From Phytoseiulus persimilis (lineage: Eukaryota; Arthropoda; Arachnida; Mesostigmata; Phytoseiidae), in the NCBI GenBank assembly GCA_037576195.1, contig CM075104.1, forward strand, positions 5,214,775 through 5,278,774: a stretch of 64,000 bases of DNA. Reading direction: 5' to 3'. The translations under genes were made by a program, and so were the position numbers. Below the pieces are notes generated by a model. That model saw only the letters and a list, made by a program, of their open reading frames with translations. It did no database searches and was not told the origin of the DNA. The stretch's first letter is position 1, and each line of letters opens with the position of its first letter. This document shows, one piece after another, positions 25,501 through 36,449 of this stretch.

Positions 25501-28500
25501 CCCGAGGAGGCGTAAACTCGCCCCCTGAGGTTCTCCTCCCGCAAACGCGACCAGAATCGCATTAGCAAAGCAGCCACAAAAGAGTCCATTGTCAGATTGG
25601 TGTCAGCGTTGCTCGCTCGCCTTCGGTCAATTGGTTGGCGGGCTCACGAACATGGCAGGAAGATACTCGCTCGATTCTCAGGCTCTCCATGCGCGCCTGA
25701 CTAAGAGCTGACCGCCCGCGGTCCTTCTCTGCTCCGTTGTGCGTTTCCAACGGATCCTTCTCGCTGGGGCCGTGTCCCTCTGCTCGGTGGAGAACTGTGA
25801 GCGCGAGGGAGACGGCGGCTCGTGTCCATCCGAGGGGATTGCGACCGCTTCGAACGGAGGAAAGAGTGACGGGTAAAAGAGACACACACGAAAACTGTCC
25901 GTGACTGGCATCTGATGCGCCGCCGGACCGCCAACCGCGTCATACAGGGACTTCGAAGGGGACATCGGAGCACACACACGGACGCATACCGGAAAAGGAC
26001 GCGGTTGCTCGCTTGGGCGAGAGCTGGCTACATCGCCTGGCGTCAATGCAAACGAGACTTTTATTTCGGAGCCGCACCAGCAGCAACTTCATTGTCACGT
26101 AACGACCGAAAGCTTTCTGAGAGGGCGTGAGAGGCTGGGACGATAGCGGCGGGACTGGGGAGGGATCTGGGAGAAGAAGATTGGCGACGGGGGGGGGGGG
26201 GGGGGGGGGGAGTATGGCGGATGGGAGCACACCGTGCGAGGCTGGCAGCCAACTCCTATGACGACATAGTTGGGGACCAGCTGTTGTTGTATGCAGCTCG
26301 CTTGCTCCTGTTGTTCAACACATCCTCCCTTGTTCCTCTCTCAGCGCCTCCTCGTCGCTCAAGGTCCTCATGACGCCCAATTTGATCGCAATCGCAAGCA
26401 CGCACGTTTCCCCCCCTCCCCCGCGCCAGTCATAGAACATTCTATTGAATCTGTTCCGTGGGGAATTCCCACCCACAGCGAGCTCACCCGTCGGGAGCGA
26501 ATGCGCTCCGCGGTTCCTCTCGCGACATTCTGAGCGCCAGCATGATATTTCATGTACCGACTTCCGTACAAAGTGTAGCGAGAAAACCAAACACAGCGCT
26601 GCGTGTGTGGGAGATGTATGGCCGAAACGTATAGCCACGGCGTGCAGTGCCACATGCAAACAAGCATGGACCTCCGAGCTCTCGGGAAGAAGAGCCTCCG
26701 TTCCAAAGTAGCGGACGAGCAGAATCATTCCTCTCCCACGTCTGATGATCGAACGACACAAACGGTTTCGTATTTTCTTCCAGATGCGAGTCCGAGCGGA
26801 GCCAGCTTGCCACCAATGGAAACGCCGACCACTGCCGCGAACACTGCAGCTACGATTCTAGACCCAACATCGGTTGCGACCACCGGCCCGACTCTGTCCG
26901 CTCAATCTGTCGCTGATTTGACCTCGTATCCGGCTTCCTCGACAATGAGTCCTACAACACAGCCACCTGCAGAGTCTCCCGCGGCGACATTAGCTGCAGA
27001 GCTACCTGGAACCACCGTCGCAAGGGACAAGGGCCCGGCAATAGCCGAGAAGCGGGTCCAGACGACCGAAGCTTCTGGCACCGAAACGGCATCAAGTATC
27101 GAGCCCCAAGTGACGACGTCTGCGCCAGCTGCTCAAACTTCGCAGAGTCCTCGAAATCCGAAGTACGTTGACATCGACAGCATCAAGCATCCTCCTGAAG
27201 AGCAACCGCCGGTATTTCCCAGCAGGCCATTCCCGCAGAACATCACGGTCAGGCTGGAGAACCTCGCTTGCGAATATCCTCAGTATCAGCGTCCAGGTTT
27301 GCGCATCGATGTCGAGAAGACCTTCAAACAACTCTCTGAAAACATAACGGAGGTCCAACTGACCGACGCCAGTTGCAAAATGTGAGTGATGTCTCGGATA
27401 GCGAATGAGAAAGCGTGGAGCGACAGCTGCGGCCGCGAAGGGGAAATATGTGTCCTACAAGGACGCAAGATGTCACCGCGGAGAGAAAAAATCGGAGCAA
27501 GGGACAACGGCTTGTTTTGAATTTTTTCCCCGGTTTCCTCCGTGTTCGCTCGACGAGTCCTAAGTGAAACAGAGAAAAATTCTGATACGGCCGGATATAT
27601 TGGTTCTGGAAAAGTCACTCCCTTCGATCAGGGATATTAGTTTCTCGATTCGTTGATTTCATCGCACTTCGGACACGCAAGCTGTCGTCCCTCCCGGACT
27701 ATCGGTCGGAGCGGCAGATGGGCAACGATTGAATGGAATTAGCAGCTTACCTACGTCCAGCACGGATATACCGACCGGAAACATGGGTCGCCCGATCCGA
27801 CAAACAAAGCGGTCGAGAGAGACGAAAGCAAACAGAGATTCCTGGATAGCTAGGAGGAACGCTGTTCCGCTCACTGAGAACCAAGATGTTGCGGAACGAT
27901 TTCCCACTCTCAACCGTTTGTTTCAAAAGGTTCCTGACGCTGAACATTACGGTGACGGCCACGGACGGAGATTTCAAGAAACTGCTCGCCAAGCTGGAAG
28001 AACACGTCAAGAACATAACCGTTGGCGAGCATATGATAATCACCGGCTTCACCCTCCACGACAGGTTGGTAAACAACGAGCGTTTTTCCCTCGCACAGCA
28101 AACGAGCCGTAAGAAAGGGAACGTAGGAAGAAGAACTACGCGTTTGCATAAACGACCGAACGATAACATGCGGCTGCGTTGGATTCGCAACTTTGGCGCT
28201 TGCCTAGAATAGACTGTACCTAAGCTCGTGAATAACCGATTCACCGCCGGTTTCGAGGGACTTTGAGCGACTCCCGAGCGCTGTCCCCGATCCCTCGTGA
28301 GGGAGCAGATTCGGGACATTCTGAATCGCCCGAAACAATATGTCAAATATCTGGCTCGATTCAATAGGGAGTGTCTAAAAATGCAAACTTCCCTCTTTCC
28401 TCCTAGCGCTGAGCATCAGGTGGATTTCAAGCCTACGGTCACTCGCGCCGGAAGGTTCCCGACATATCGCGAAGAGCTCATCATCCTCATCGCGGTCATT

Positions 28501-31257
28501 ATCCTCCTCATCATCGTCTTGTTCATTGCGTGCGTTATTTGTTCGATCAAATGTTGCCGACGATCGCCCTCAACCAAAACGCTCGACATCCTGGAAACCC
28601 AAACTCCCCGGTCTCGGAGCATGGATTTCAGCAATCGCATCCCAAGGGCGCACACCCTCTACAGGTGAGCTTCGCGGTTGAGTATCTGAGGCGCGATCCT
28701 GTGCGAATTCGGTGGGACCTCGCTGATTTGGCCTCGCAGCTGTTGTCCCGCCGATTCATTGTCGCGAGGAAGAGTTCGTGTTGACGAGGCGTTTTCGAGA
28801 ATGCCTCTCAAGCGAGCGAGCGAAACAAAGATTCCCGCTCGTTTGAGTACATCAAATCGTGAAGTATGGAGATTTCACTGTACTTCGATGAGCCCGCGTA
28901 AGAGAATCACCCCGCTCATTTCCGAGCTGAAATGGCAGCGCAGCTCTGAAAAGCTGGAGACCAGTCAGTATTCCCGCGGTGCAGTGGTTCGGCAATTCGA
29001 TCTTCGCAGAATCAACCGAGCCGCCCATGAAACGCTTGCGAGTGAACGGAGTGGCGGCCGGACGAGGGGAGCCCTTGCTCGAGCGGAGGAGAGGACAAGC
29101 TAAGCAGATTATCGAGAACTCACGTTGGCTGCCTGGGAAGGAACGGAGCCATTCTATTAGCTTGGGATTAAGTTGTCGACGGAACCGAAATGAAAATCCT
29201 CCCACAGGTGAAGCTTCCAAATTGGCTTCGACGCCGCTAACACAACGCCGCACTCCATCCGATCCGGCAGTCGGCACTCTGTGTCTTCACCGTCGTTGCA
29301 GACTGATTGTTGAACTCAATCTGATCCGGACCAGCCTGGACGGAGTCCCCGATGCGAAACCGCCTTTGATTAACACTGAATTCTGCTTCGAATCGGACAC
29401 ATGATTCGTAGTTGAGGCCCTGGATTTCATTCAGGAGTCCGGGAGAGAGGCGAAGCAGGGTGGTCTGAATGGAGCCAATAGACCCAGAGTTGTGACGTCG
29501 AACTTCTCCCCAAAGTGGGCATTCCTCACTGATTGCTCTAGTTACCTTCTTCAACTTACCCGTTCATTGTTCTTTTCCCTTGCGACCAGCCCGACCGCCA
29601 GCGAATACTCGGGCTGCCTGAGTCCCATGACGCCTTTCGGCCCAGGTGTGGTACAACCTTTCGATACGTGTCTTGTGCCGCTCGAAGACGTTACCCCATC
29701 CGGAGGAGCTCACAGTTTCTCGGCGGTCCGAGCACCAGCCCAGAGGCCCAACAATCTCCCTATCAGGCAAAGAGTGGATTTCTCGCCGGACAAAAACCGT
29801 TTCCGGTGAGTATGAGCAGCGCACAAGCGTGCCCCGTGCACGCGCGTCTTCTCTTCCGAGCTTCTTCTCACTCGTTTCTCCTCCAGTCCCTCGTCGTTAT
29901 GACGCAGCTGCGCACAATGCTTCCTACACGTCCGTCGTTTCGGAGAGTTTGGAAAGACTTTCGCTGCGAACGTTTTTTCTGAGGTTCGGCGACCAGATCT
30001 GAGGCTTTCTCTCAGTCGCGTACTGCGGAAATGTTCGGGGAAAATGTCCTTCCGAAATGCTACACGGAGCGGAGAACAGAGCGAAATCGAAAACGCTTCC
30101 GAGAACGACTTGTTCATTGATTTGCTGTTTTGAATATATCAAATGCGTGATCGCGAGAAGGCGATTCCCTGCTCCATGTGGACCTCGATCGAGCTCAAGC
30201 CAGTGGAGTCTTGTCCTGGAAATTCACTGCGATGCTGAGTCGTCAGCGAATCCGCAGGAGGGCAGTGAGAGGGGACGAGGCGTAGGAATGCTGTACTACA
30301 ACAACGCAACTCACAATGTGCTATTCTAAGCAGATTACCCGTAGATGTATCGTATACGCTACTGCCGGAACAATTGGACACGAAGTTCGCTCCGCCGCTG
30401 GAAACAAGTTCGGTCATGTTTGTCGTTGATTTCCTTGCAGGTCTTACAACTACCCGCCCAAACACAACCGCGCGTTGCCCGGAACGGCAAACGCTGCAAA
30501 GAGCTACGGCAAGAATGCGTCGCAATCCACCGAACAACTAACCAAACACCACTCAGTAAGTGAGACAACAGTTCCCGTGCGAGTTCGTCTTCATTCAGAT
30601 GTTCAGATAACGAACCCGTGCGGAGAATTTCCCGAGGCCGCGAAAGAAAATCTGATTGAACAGTTTTACGCCCATGTGGCTAGCTCTGCAGCCGCAGCCG
30701 GCCTTGTGGATCTCGTGTTGTTCACTCGATCTCGTGGCTTCCCGGCCGTGTGAGGGGCAACGTTGGCTGGAGCGAACAGACGTGCGCTGCCATGGCGTCT
30801 GTGGAGAAACGGTACAAGACAAGCGACACGACACTCTCCTTAGCACCGAAACAGTTTTTTAGATCAAGTCTTTGGGAAGCTCGGCTCCGTCTTTCGGTTC
30901 CTCAGATCCGTTCGATAGGCCAGCTGCCTGGTCGGAACGAACATTCCTGGACTCTATGCCACCCGAAAGCTGTCTCAATATTGAGTTATCCTGCTCTCAT
31001 CCATAAGTCCTCAGCATTGGATCAAAGTCCACTCGACCAAAAACTCAGCAGGTTCACTTGTTATGCTCGTGTTCAGAGGAACTAAACTCCGATAGGACAA
31101 GCCTGCGCGGCTGCCGCACTGGTTTCTCCAAGGTTCTCACTTGAAGAATATTTCGTTCTAGCTCGATGACGATTCCGGAGTTGACAATCCCACCTACCTG
31201 CCCACGCCGTCGACGCCGCATGTCAGCAACGAGATCGCTGAAACCCACAAAATGTAG
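22554..31257 (+). CDS. mucin-like type I transmembrane protein, 7 coding exons
   Basis: Exons: 22554-22605, 26784-27381, 27930-28064, 28407-28664, 29590-29805, 30441-30555, 31162-31257. All junctions are GT-AG, phases 1,2,2,2,2,0, total 1470 nt (489 residues). Residues 1-16 are a signal peptide (cleavage likely after AYA). Residues 18-140 are rich in Thr, Ser, Pro and Ala, a probable O-glycosylated stalk. Residues about 165-270 form a membrane-proximal module with Asn-glycosylation sites at 170, 204, 222 and 245; its position recalls SEA domains, but I see no GSVVV-type cleavage site. Residues about 286-309 are a single transmembrane helix (Ile/Leu/Val), followed by KCCRR, a basic, possibly palmitoylated stop-transfer. 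The 180-residue cytoplasmic tail is Ser/Pro/Tyr-rich and carries NPTY at 467-470, an NPxY endocytosis or PTB-binding motif. The likely role is surface adhesion or signalling. I do not recognise a named orthologue. Exon 5 could start 12 nt later, also in frame. The 5' leader is missing. Confidence 0.75.
26189..26210. repeat. poly-G tract (22 G)
   Basis: Twenty-two consecutive G in the 4.2-kb first coding intron of the mucin-like gene. It is followed directly by AGTATGG, the same seven bases that follow the 20-G tract at 38657. Confidence 0.95.
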
Positions 31258-31506
31258 GCGAAGACTTCATCGGAGGACTACGTGCGGAGACAGCTCGGTG
31301 CCAAACCCAACGGTGCGGTGTGCCAATTGCTCGACAACGCTGCGCAGCCTCGAGCTTGCGCTTTGGAGGTGCTCGAGAAGAACGTTCGATGGTGTCAAGT
31401 TCACACAGGTGACACAATCACCGCCCCTCTTATTTGTACTTAGGTATTGTTATTTGAGTGAAGATGCAAGAAGCCTGATTCCGAAGGGGAACTCGGTCGA
31501 GTTGAT

Positions 31507-33090
31507 TCACGCAGTCCGTGTGCAGTCAACGTCTTGTATAGAGTCAGCCCATCTCATGAGACTAGTTGGTAGCAAAGGTCTGGCAGATGTTGGGCGAGGA
31601 GAGGGCTGTTGAGGCATCACAGCATTTGCGCCGATGTGGGTGGTCGAAGAGTGGGGCGTTTTCAAGCTCGGGAACGAGAGGAACTTCGAGTTCGAAGAGA
31701 TCCCAGGTGGAGGGAGACAGAAGTAGGCCCCGGTCGGAGCACCCTTCATGGCAACCGGAATTCTCATTGAAAAGTTTCCGAATGCGCCGCATGATTCTGA
31801 AACTCTCTTATTTTCTCCTCTTTCTTCTCTCGTTCTCCGGCGTTGTTTTTTTCTCACCTGGAGGTTGTTCTTGACGTTGCGAATACGGATTCCCACGTAA
31901 GAAATGAGCAGACTGTTCCTGGACGGAGTTTCGAGACTAAATACATTCATCGACGTAGAGAGAGTCAGTAGGTCAGGAAAAAATATAAACTTCGATGAGA
32001 TATTTTTGTACAGGTGCGAGAACGGGGTTTGTCGTCAGCTTCGTTACAGATATGCGACAAATGTCAAGCCCACATCGAGAACAAAGCTGTAATGTAAGAC
32101 TATTGAAGAGGAGACGATGAGCACACTTACAGACGTGCACATGGACACTGAAAGAATATTCGGACGAGGTTATGTTCATGTTGGAGTGTAAATGACGAGA
32201 CAAGCGATCTATGATGGAACTTTCTTTGAATCCCACACTCCAGGAGGCTCGATTCGCGAATGTTTCGGAGTCTGAATTCAGAAGAAACGACGCATCCATG
32301 GGACGCCTTGGATATTGAACGTGTGAGCATTCTCGAACGGACCCTCAATAAAGGAGAAAAACATGCGTGTAATAACGAACTTGCGCCTTCTTCATTCGCT
32401 GATTTCTGACCCTCATTCCGAATCGTCCCGCAATAGCTCCATCGACAGGAACTTCTAGGACGTCGGCCCGCAGGAGTTCAAGGCACGAAACGAACGTCAC
32501 CATGGTCATGAAGCCGCTATATTGGAGCAAGAGAGCTGCATATAAAAGTTCAGGAGGATTGGGCGGAGAACTAGAAGCGGGAAACAGGGGTAATTCAAGG
32601 GGGGACTCCGCAGGGCCATCAAGGAGCAGCCAGAATGGATGAGCTTAGCGAGCAGTCTTACGGCTTCGAATCGCGGTATCGTGACTCCGACGTGCTCGCG
32701 GTGAAGTTTTCCGCTCATAGGAATAACCGTGGAATCCAGCGTATTTTTCAACACCTGGAAAAACAATAGTTCCTTGAATCGAGTGGACTGACATCGAGAG
32801 AGAACCCCACTTCTGAACGGGGAGCTCATCCTGCAGGAGCTTCTTCGCACGGATTGACCTTGATATAGTTTCCTCGAGCAGCCGCCTCGCAAAAAGAACT
32901 CAAGATGGGAGGATTTCCCACTTTTAAAACACCTCATCAAGAGTTCAGCAATGCACTGACGAGCGGAAGTTTCTGATTGAATAACTAAGTGATAAGCGAG
33001 AATGACGGTCAAGTGAGACTTCGGTACCACGGAAGAGTTTTTCTCATTATTTCGAACGATCACTGCTTTCCATGACGGCATCTCCTTAGA
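31507..33090 (-). other. unresolved minus-strand coding-like region with several splice signals
   Basis: Read on the minus strand, this stretch has a dense run of good splice signals. Acceptors: TTTTTCCAG before 32754, TTTTATATGCAG before about 32541, TTCTGAATTCAG before about 32270 and CTTACATTACAG before about 32070. Donors: GCC|GTAAGA near 32662, CGTCT|GTAAGTG near 32135 and CAG|GTGAGA near 31859. The segments between them are open in at least one frame, and one pairing keeps phase through a short hydrophobic stretch (FVLDVGLTFVAYL). However, two alternative frames also stay open, and I could not join all pieces into one protein or name a family. If real, the gene converges tail to tail with the mucin-like gene. 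It may also be a chance cluster. Confidence 0.25.
32347..32352 (+). terminator. weak candidate poly(A) signal for the mucin-like gene
   Basis: This is the first plain AATAAA I found downstream of the stop at 31257, about 1.09 kb away. It would imply a long 3' UTR overlapping the antisense coding-like region. A nearer non-canonical signal could equally be used. Confidence 0.2.
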
Positions 33091-35040
33091 ACAAATTATT
33101 TTCTCAGATGCGAGTTGAGATATCTCAGTGCGTAAGTCTCCGGAGTTTCACCGGCACCGATCTCTTCGGCGCAAGCAGGGCGGCGCCATCGCGGTTTCAG
33201 CTCCATGTCCCTGCAGCGTGATGATTTCAGCCACATACATATCTGGATGAGTAGCGGACCTCCTGAGGGTTCGCGAGGCGTTTTTCCAGGGGTCGGGAAT
33301 GAGCGTATCCAGAGGAATCCTCAGAATCTTCTGAGGAACAGACTCTTGTCGAAACGCACAGGAGATAATAAGTCCTCATGGGGAATACATAGCTCCATTC
33401 ACGATTCGCATTATGTTGATAATAGCGATTTCAGTGGGAAACGGTTCTTGGTTCGCGGATTTCAGGGCATTTAATCTGCAAACTCGAGTACTGTCATTCT
33501 GGAGCTCCATCGTCCTGACACTGGAAGCGACCCCCGGCTGCTGAGTTGGACTTTTTGGAGGTCGACCGCTTCAAATGTCAACTCGTGCACATTCCCTACA
33601 TAAATCAAACGAACAACTGGTCTTTCATCCGTTTCTCCATTGGTTTCGCGCGTGATCCGTCATCTGGGTCGTTCTTCGATACCGTGCTCTCACCTGAAGC
33701 TGACATTTCTCGAGTTGATCAGAGCTCGTGGGATAGACTCACCTCAAAGCCTGCTGCTCGGACTCGAGACCGAGAAGTCGCGGGAGGGAGAAGGTTGGCC
33801 ACGCCTCGTTATCTGCGTTGGGATTATGTGGCTTTCTCATAAGCATCATCATGATCGTCTGTCCGCTTCCCGAAAATTATGTAAGAAGCTTCGCCCGACT
33901 CCTTCAGAGAATCCTAGCTACGAGCCTGCTCGTCAGGCAGGGGGTCTCAGATCTCCGAAGTTTGCGTTGTGGGCTGCTCCTGGAAATCCGTCCGCGATGA
34001 GCTCCGGTGAGAGGTGCCAGGCAGATGGATTTTACTGTACGAGATCATCTTTTCCGGATGGTGCGTCTTCAAAGTCGATGTCTTTCAATTTTCCATTCAT
34101 GGTGATCCACAACTGAGTTCCCGCGCGAAATTCCTAGGAACCCTCGAAGAGCCAAGGAGCGACAGTCCGAAGACGCTGGCAGCGACAACGCGATAGATCC
34201 AAAGCGAGTGGGGAAGAGTGGGTTTTGTTGTCTCTCTCGGAACGGAATCCTGGGAACGATAGGCTTTCACGAGTTTCGCGGCCGAGTGAGAGTATCCTAG
34301 GACCGAGCTGCTGATCAGTCCACATTCCACAGTCGAATGCTCCCAGGATACACGGAACTGTTTGCGAAGCCGTTTTCTGAACGATCAATGCTGTTGGCAT
34401 AAGAGCAAGTCGTTGTGCGGGAGCCTGTGATCTCAGTCAGTTGGAAGAGCCGCCGGTCCAGGATCACAATGCTTCATTGGTGCGATCGGGCCGCGGAATG
34501 AATAAATGAACGTGCGGAGGAAGGTTTTGGCGCCGGACCAAGACGAGAGTACAATAGGAATGAATTAATTCCAACTTGCCCGGTTGGGCGGAGGCTCCCG
34601 AGCTGTGATTGAGGACTCTGATCTGGACCGCGGCGATTCAGTGAGCGGGCGATACGGAGACTGGCTCTAGTTCCACCGTTTGATAAAGCGCTCTCGATCG
34701 CAACACCGCAACTACCCTTCGCTACGGGGAACAGAGTTCCTCGATATCAATGGTGGAAATCATCTCCCGTGAACAAACTGTTGCGGCGAATCCGAGCGTC
34801 GAGATCGTGAGCGGAGTTCCGACGGAATCGGAGGGCCTTCGCGCAGTTCAGAAGGAGAGCAAGGTCCTGGCTGTTTTTTGAAGGAATTTTCGATGCCTGG
34901 GCTGCTCCGAAGGAATGCAGCCGCGTTTGAATGGTGGAGCTCTCGAATGTTCGTGTTTCTGAGAAAGTTTGCTTTGTTCTCACATTGTCAGAGTGCATCG
35001 CAAGGAGACGAAACGGTGCACGACTCGGCGAGGCATCGGA

Positions 35041-35068
35041 AGGCAGGCAGGCAGGCGGGCGGGCGCGC
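35041..35068. repeat. short GGCA/GGCG tetranucleotide repeat
   Basis: A run of GGCA units grading into GGCG and CGCG. It is short and imperfect, inside no supported gene. Confidence 0.8.
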
Positions 35069-36410
35069 GAACCACGAAAGCCCACCGCATGGGCGCTGCC
35101 ATAGTGCGATCTCAGCATTCGTCAAATCGGCAGCTCGATCGGATACGTTGGTTGCCGTCATAGCTTCCAACAGAGCTGACTTCCCGCGTTTCGGTATTGT
35201 GTGCCGTCTCATATTTTTCCCGCTGTTCGCGGACCTACTCTCCTCCCCGTTTTCAGACGGTCTGATGAACGTTAGTCTCGCCGGGCTCAGGAGCTCTCTA
35301 CGAGAAGCTGAGAGACATCTCCAGGAGGGTATACTTCCAACCCACAAACTGGATCCTGAACCTGCAGAATACGTCTCCCGTGGCCCCTCCGGGGAAAGGG
35401 GACGCCGCTCCGAATCTCTATAACGGGACGAAAGATTACCCTCGCGGTCTTTGCACCCTCTGGAGTGGAAACCCATCCGCCTCCTCGGAGCTGAACCGCG
35501 GGTGGTTGTCAGCGGTTCCTTGATCACGGACGTGGACGGCTGTTTCGATTGAAAGCACGTTTGACGGACGGGCCCTCGTACTCGGTGTTAGGCTCTGGCT
35601 CTGAGATGCACACCATAGACCTCATGATCGTCTGCAACGGTCTCTCCCGTGAGCTGCCGAATATCGAAAACCGTGGCCGCAGAAATCGGTCTGATCAAGG
35701 AGAGGCCGACCCGAGGTGTGGGAATGGAGCAGGTTTCGGCTCGTTCACGGGAACGATCGAGTTGGGTCATCCCAAACGGTATCGATCAGCCTCATCACGA
35801 ATCGGCGGTCCTGGTTGCGGTGGGGACGTCCCTGAGCGCTCTGCGACCTGAACCGATCGCAAGTAGTGAGTTACGCGGATGTTCCTTGGATGAAGAGAGC
35901 CGTTATTCCGGATCTGTCGTTCCGAGCCAGCAGTCACACAAAAGTTGATTGAAGCTCAAATTCTGTGTTCTATCGAGCTTCCAATGGTATTCGAAGAGGG
36001 AGTTTGAGCATATAATGGAATGAATAGGGAAAATTTGTATTCTGGGGGTGGCAAAACGATGCATCGCTCGAGAGTTTGCGGAGATCTGAGAGCGAAGGGA
36101 ATTTCAGACGCGAGATGTACGAGGGAAGGAATCAGAGTTTGAGATAAGCAGAAAAAACACTCGAATAGTTCGACAGAATAGGGATCTCTTGCTCGCACGA
36201 ATGAGGACTAGGAGGTGAGAACACATGGGGGCATGCCCCACCCTAAACTATTCGATAATATTGCGAAGGGTGGATTGAATTTTGCTTCGATGGACGAAAG
36301 TGTTCCGCGAAGATTCTGTGGAAAACATTCTCAGATTTCGAAACCATGTTGATTGCGTCATGGAAATCTCGCGAAGATGATCATCACCATTAGCATCCTC
36401 ACATCCTTCG

Positions 36411-36449
36411 CCCCCCCCCCCCCTGAAAAAAATGTGGGTACGCCTCTGT
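36411..36449. mobile_element. possible DNA-transposon terminus (hAT-like end with poly-C)
   Basis: Thirteen C are followed by TG, seven A, then TGTGGGTACGCCTCTG. Read on the minus strand the end begins CAGAGGCGTACCCACA. From general knowledge, termini of the form CAGNGGCGTA followed by G-rich runs are common in hAT-type elements and their non-autonomous derivatives in invertebrates. I found no matching inverted terminus nearby and no 8-bp target duplication. A palindrome, GGGGCATGCCCC, lies 170 bp upstream (36228-36239) and may belong to the same element. So this is at best a solo or decayed end. Confidence 0.35.

Noticed and set aside
26603-26783. Upstream extension of the Thr-rich frame to 26603
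   Set aside because: The frame is open, but a pyrimidine-rich acceptor (TTTTCTTCCAG) at 26773-26783 matches the phase of the signal-peptide exon. The part before it is intronic.
28297-28406. Extension of the transmembrane exon to 28297
   Set aside because: The frame is open, but the acceptor TTTCCTCCTAG at 28406 fits the phase-2 donor of the previous exon and gives a continuous chain. I see no donor or acceptor pair for a separate exon here.
32506-33081. A single 191-codon minus-strand protein
   Set aside because: The frame contains strong internal splice signals (TTTTTCCAG and GCC|GTAAGA) and changes character across them. If real, it is several exons rather than one coding block.
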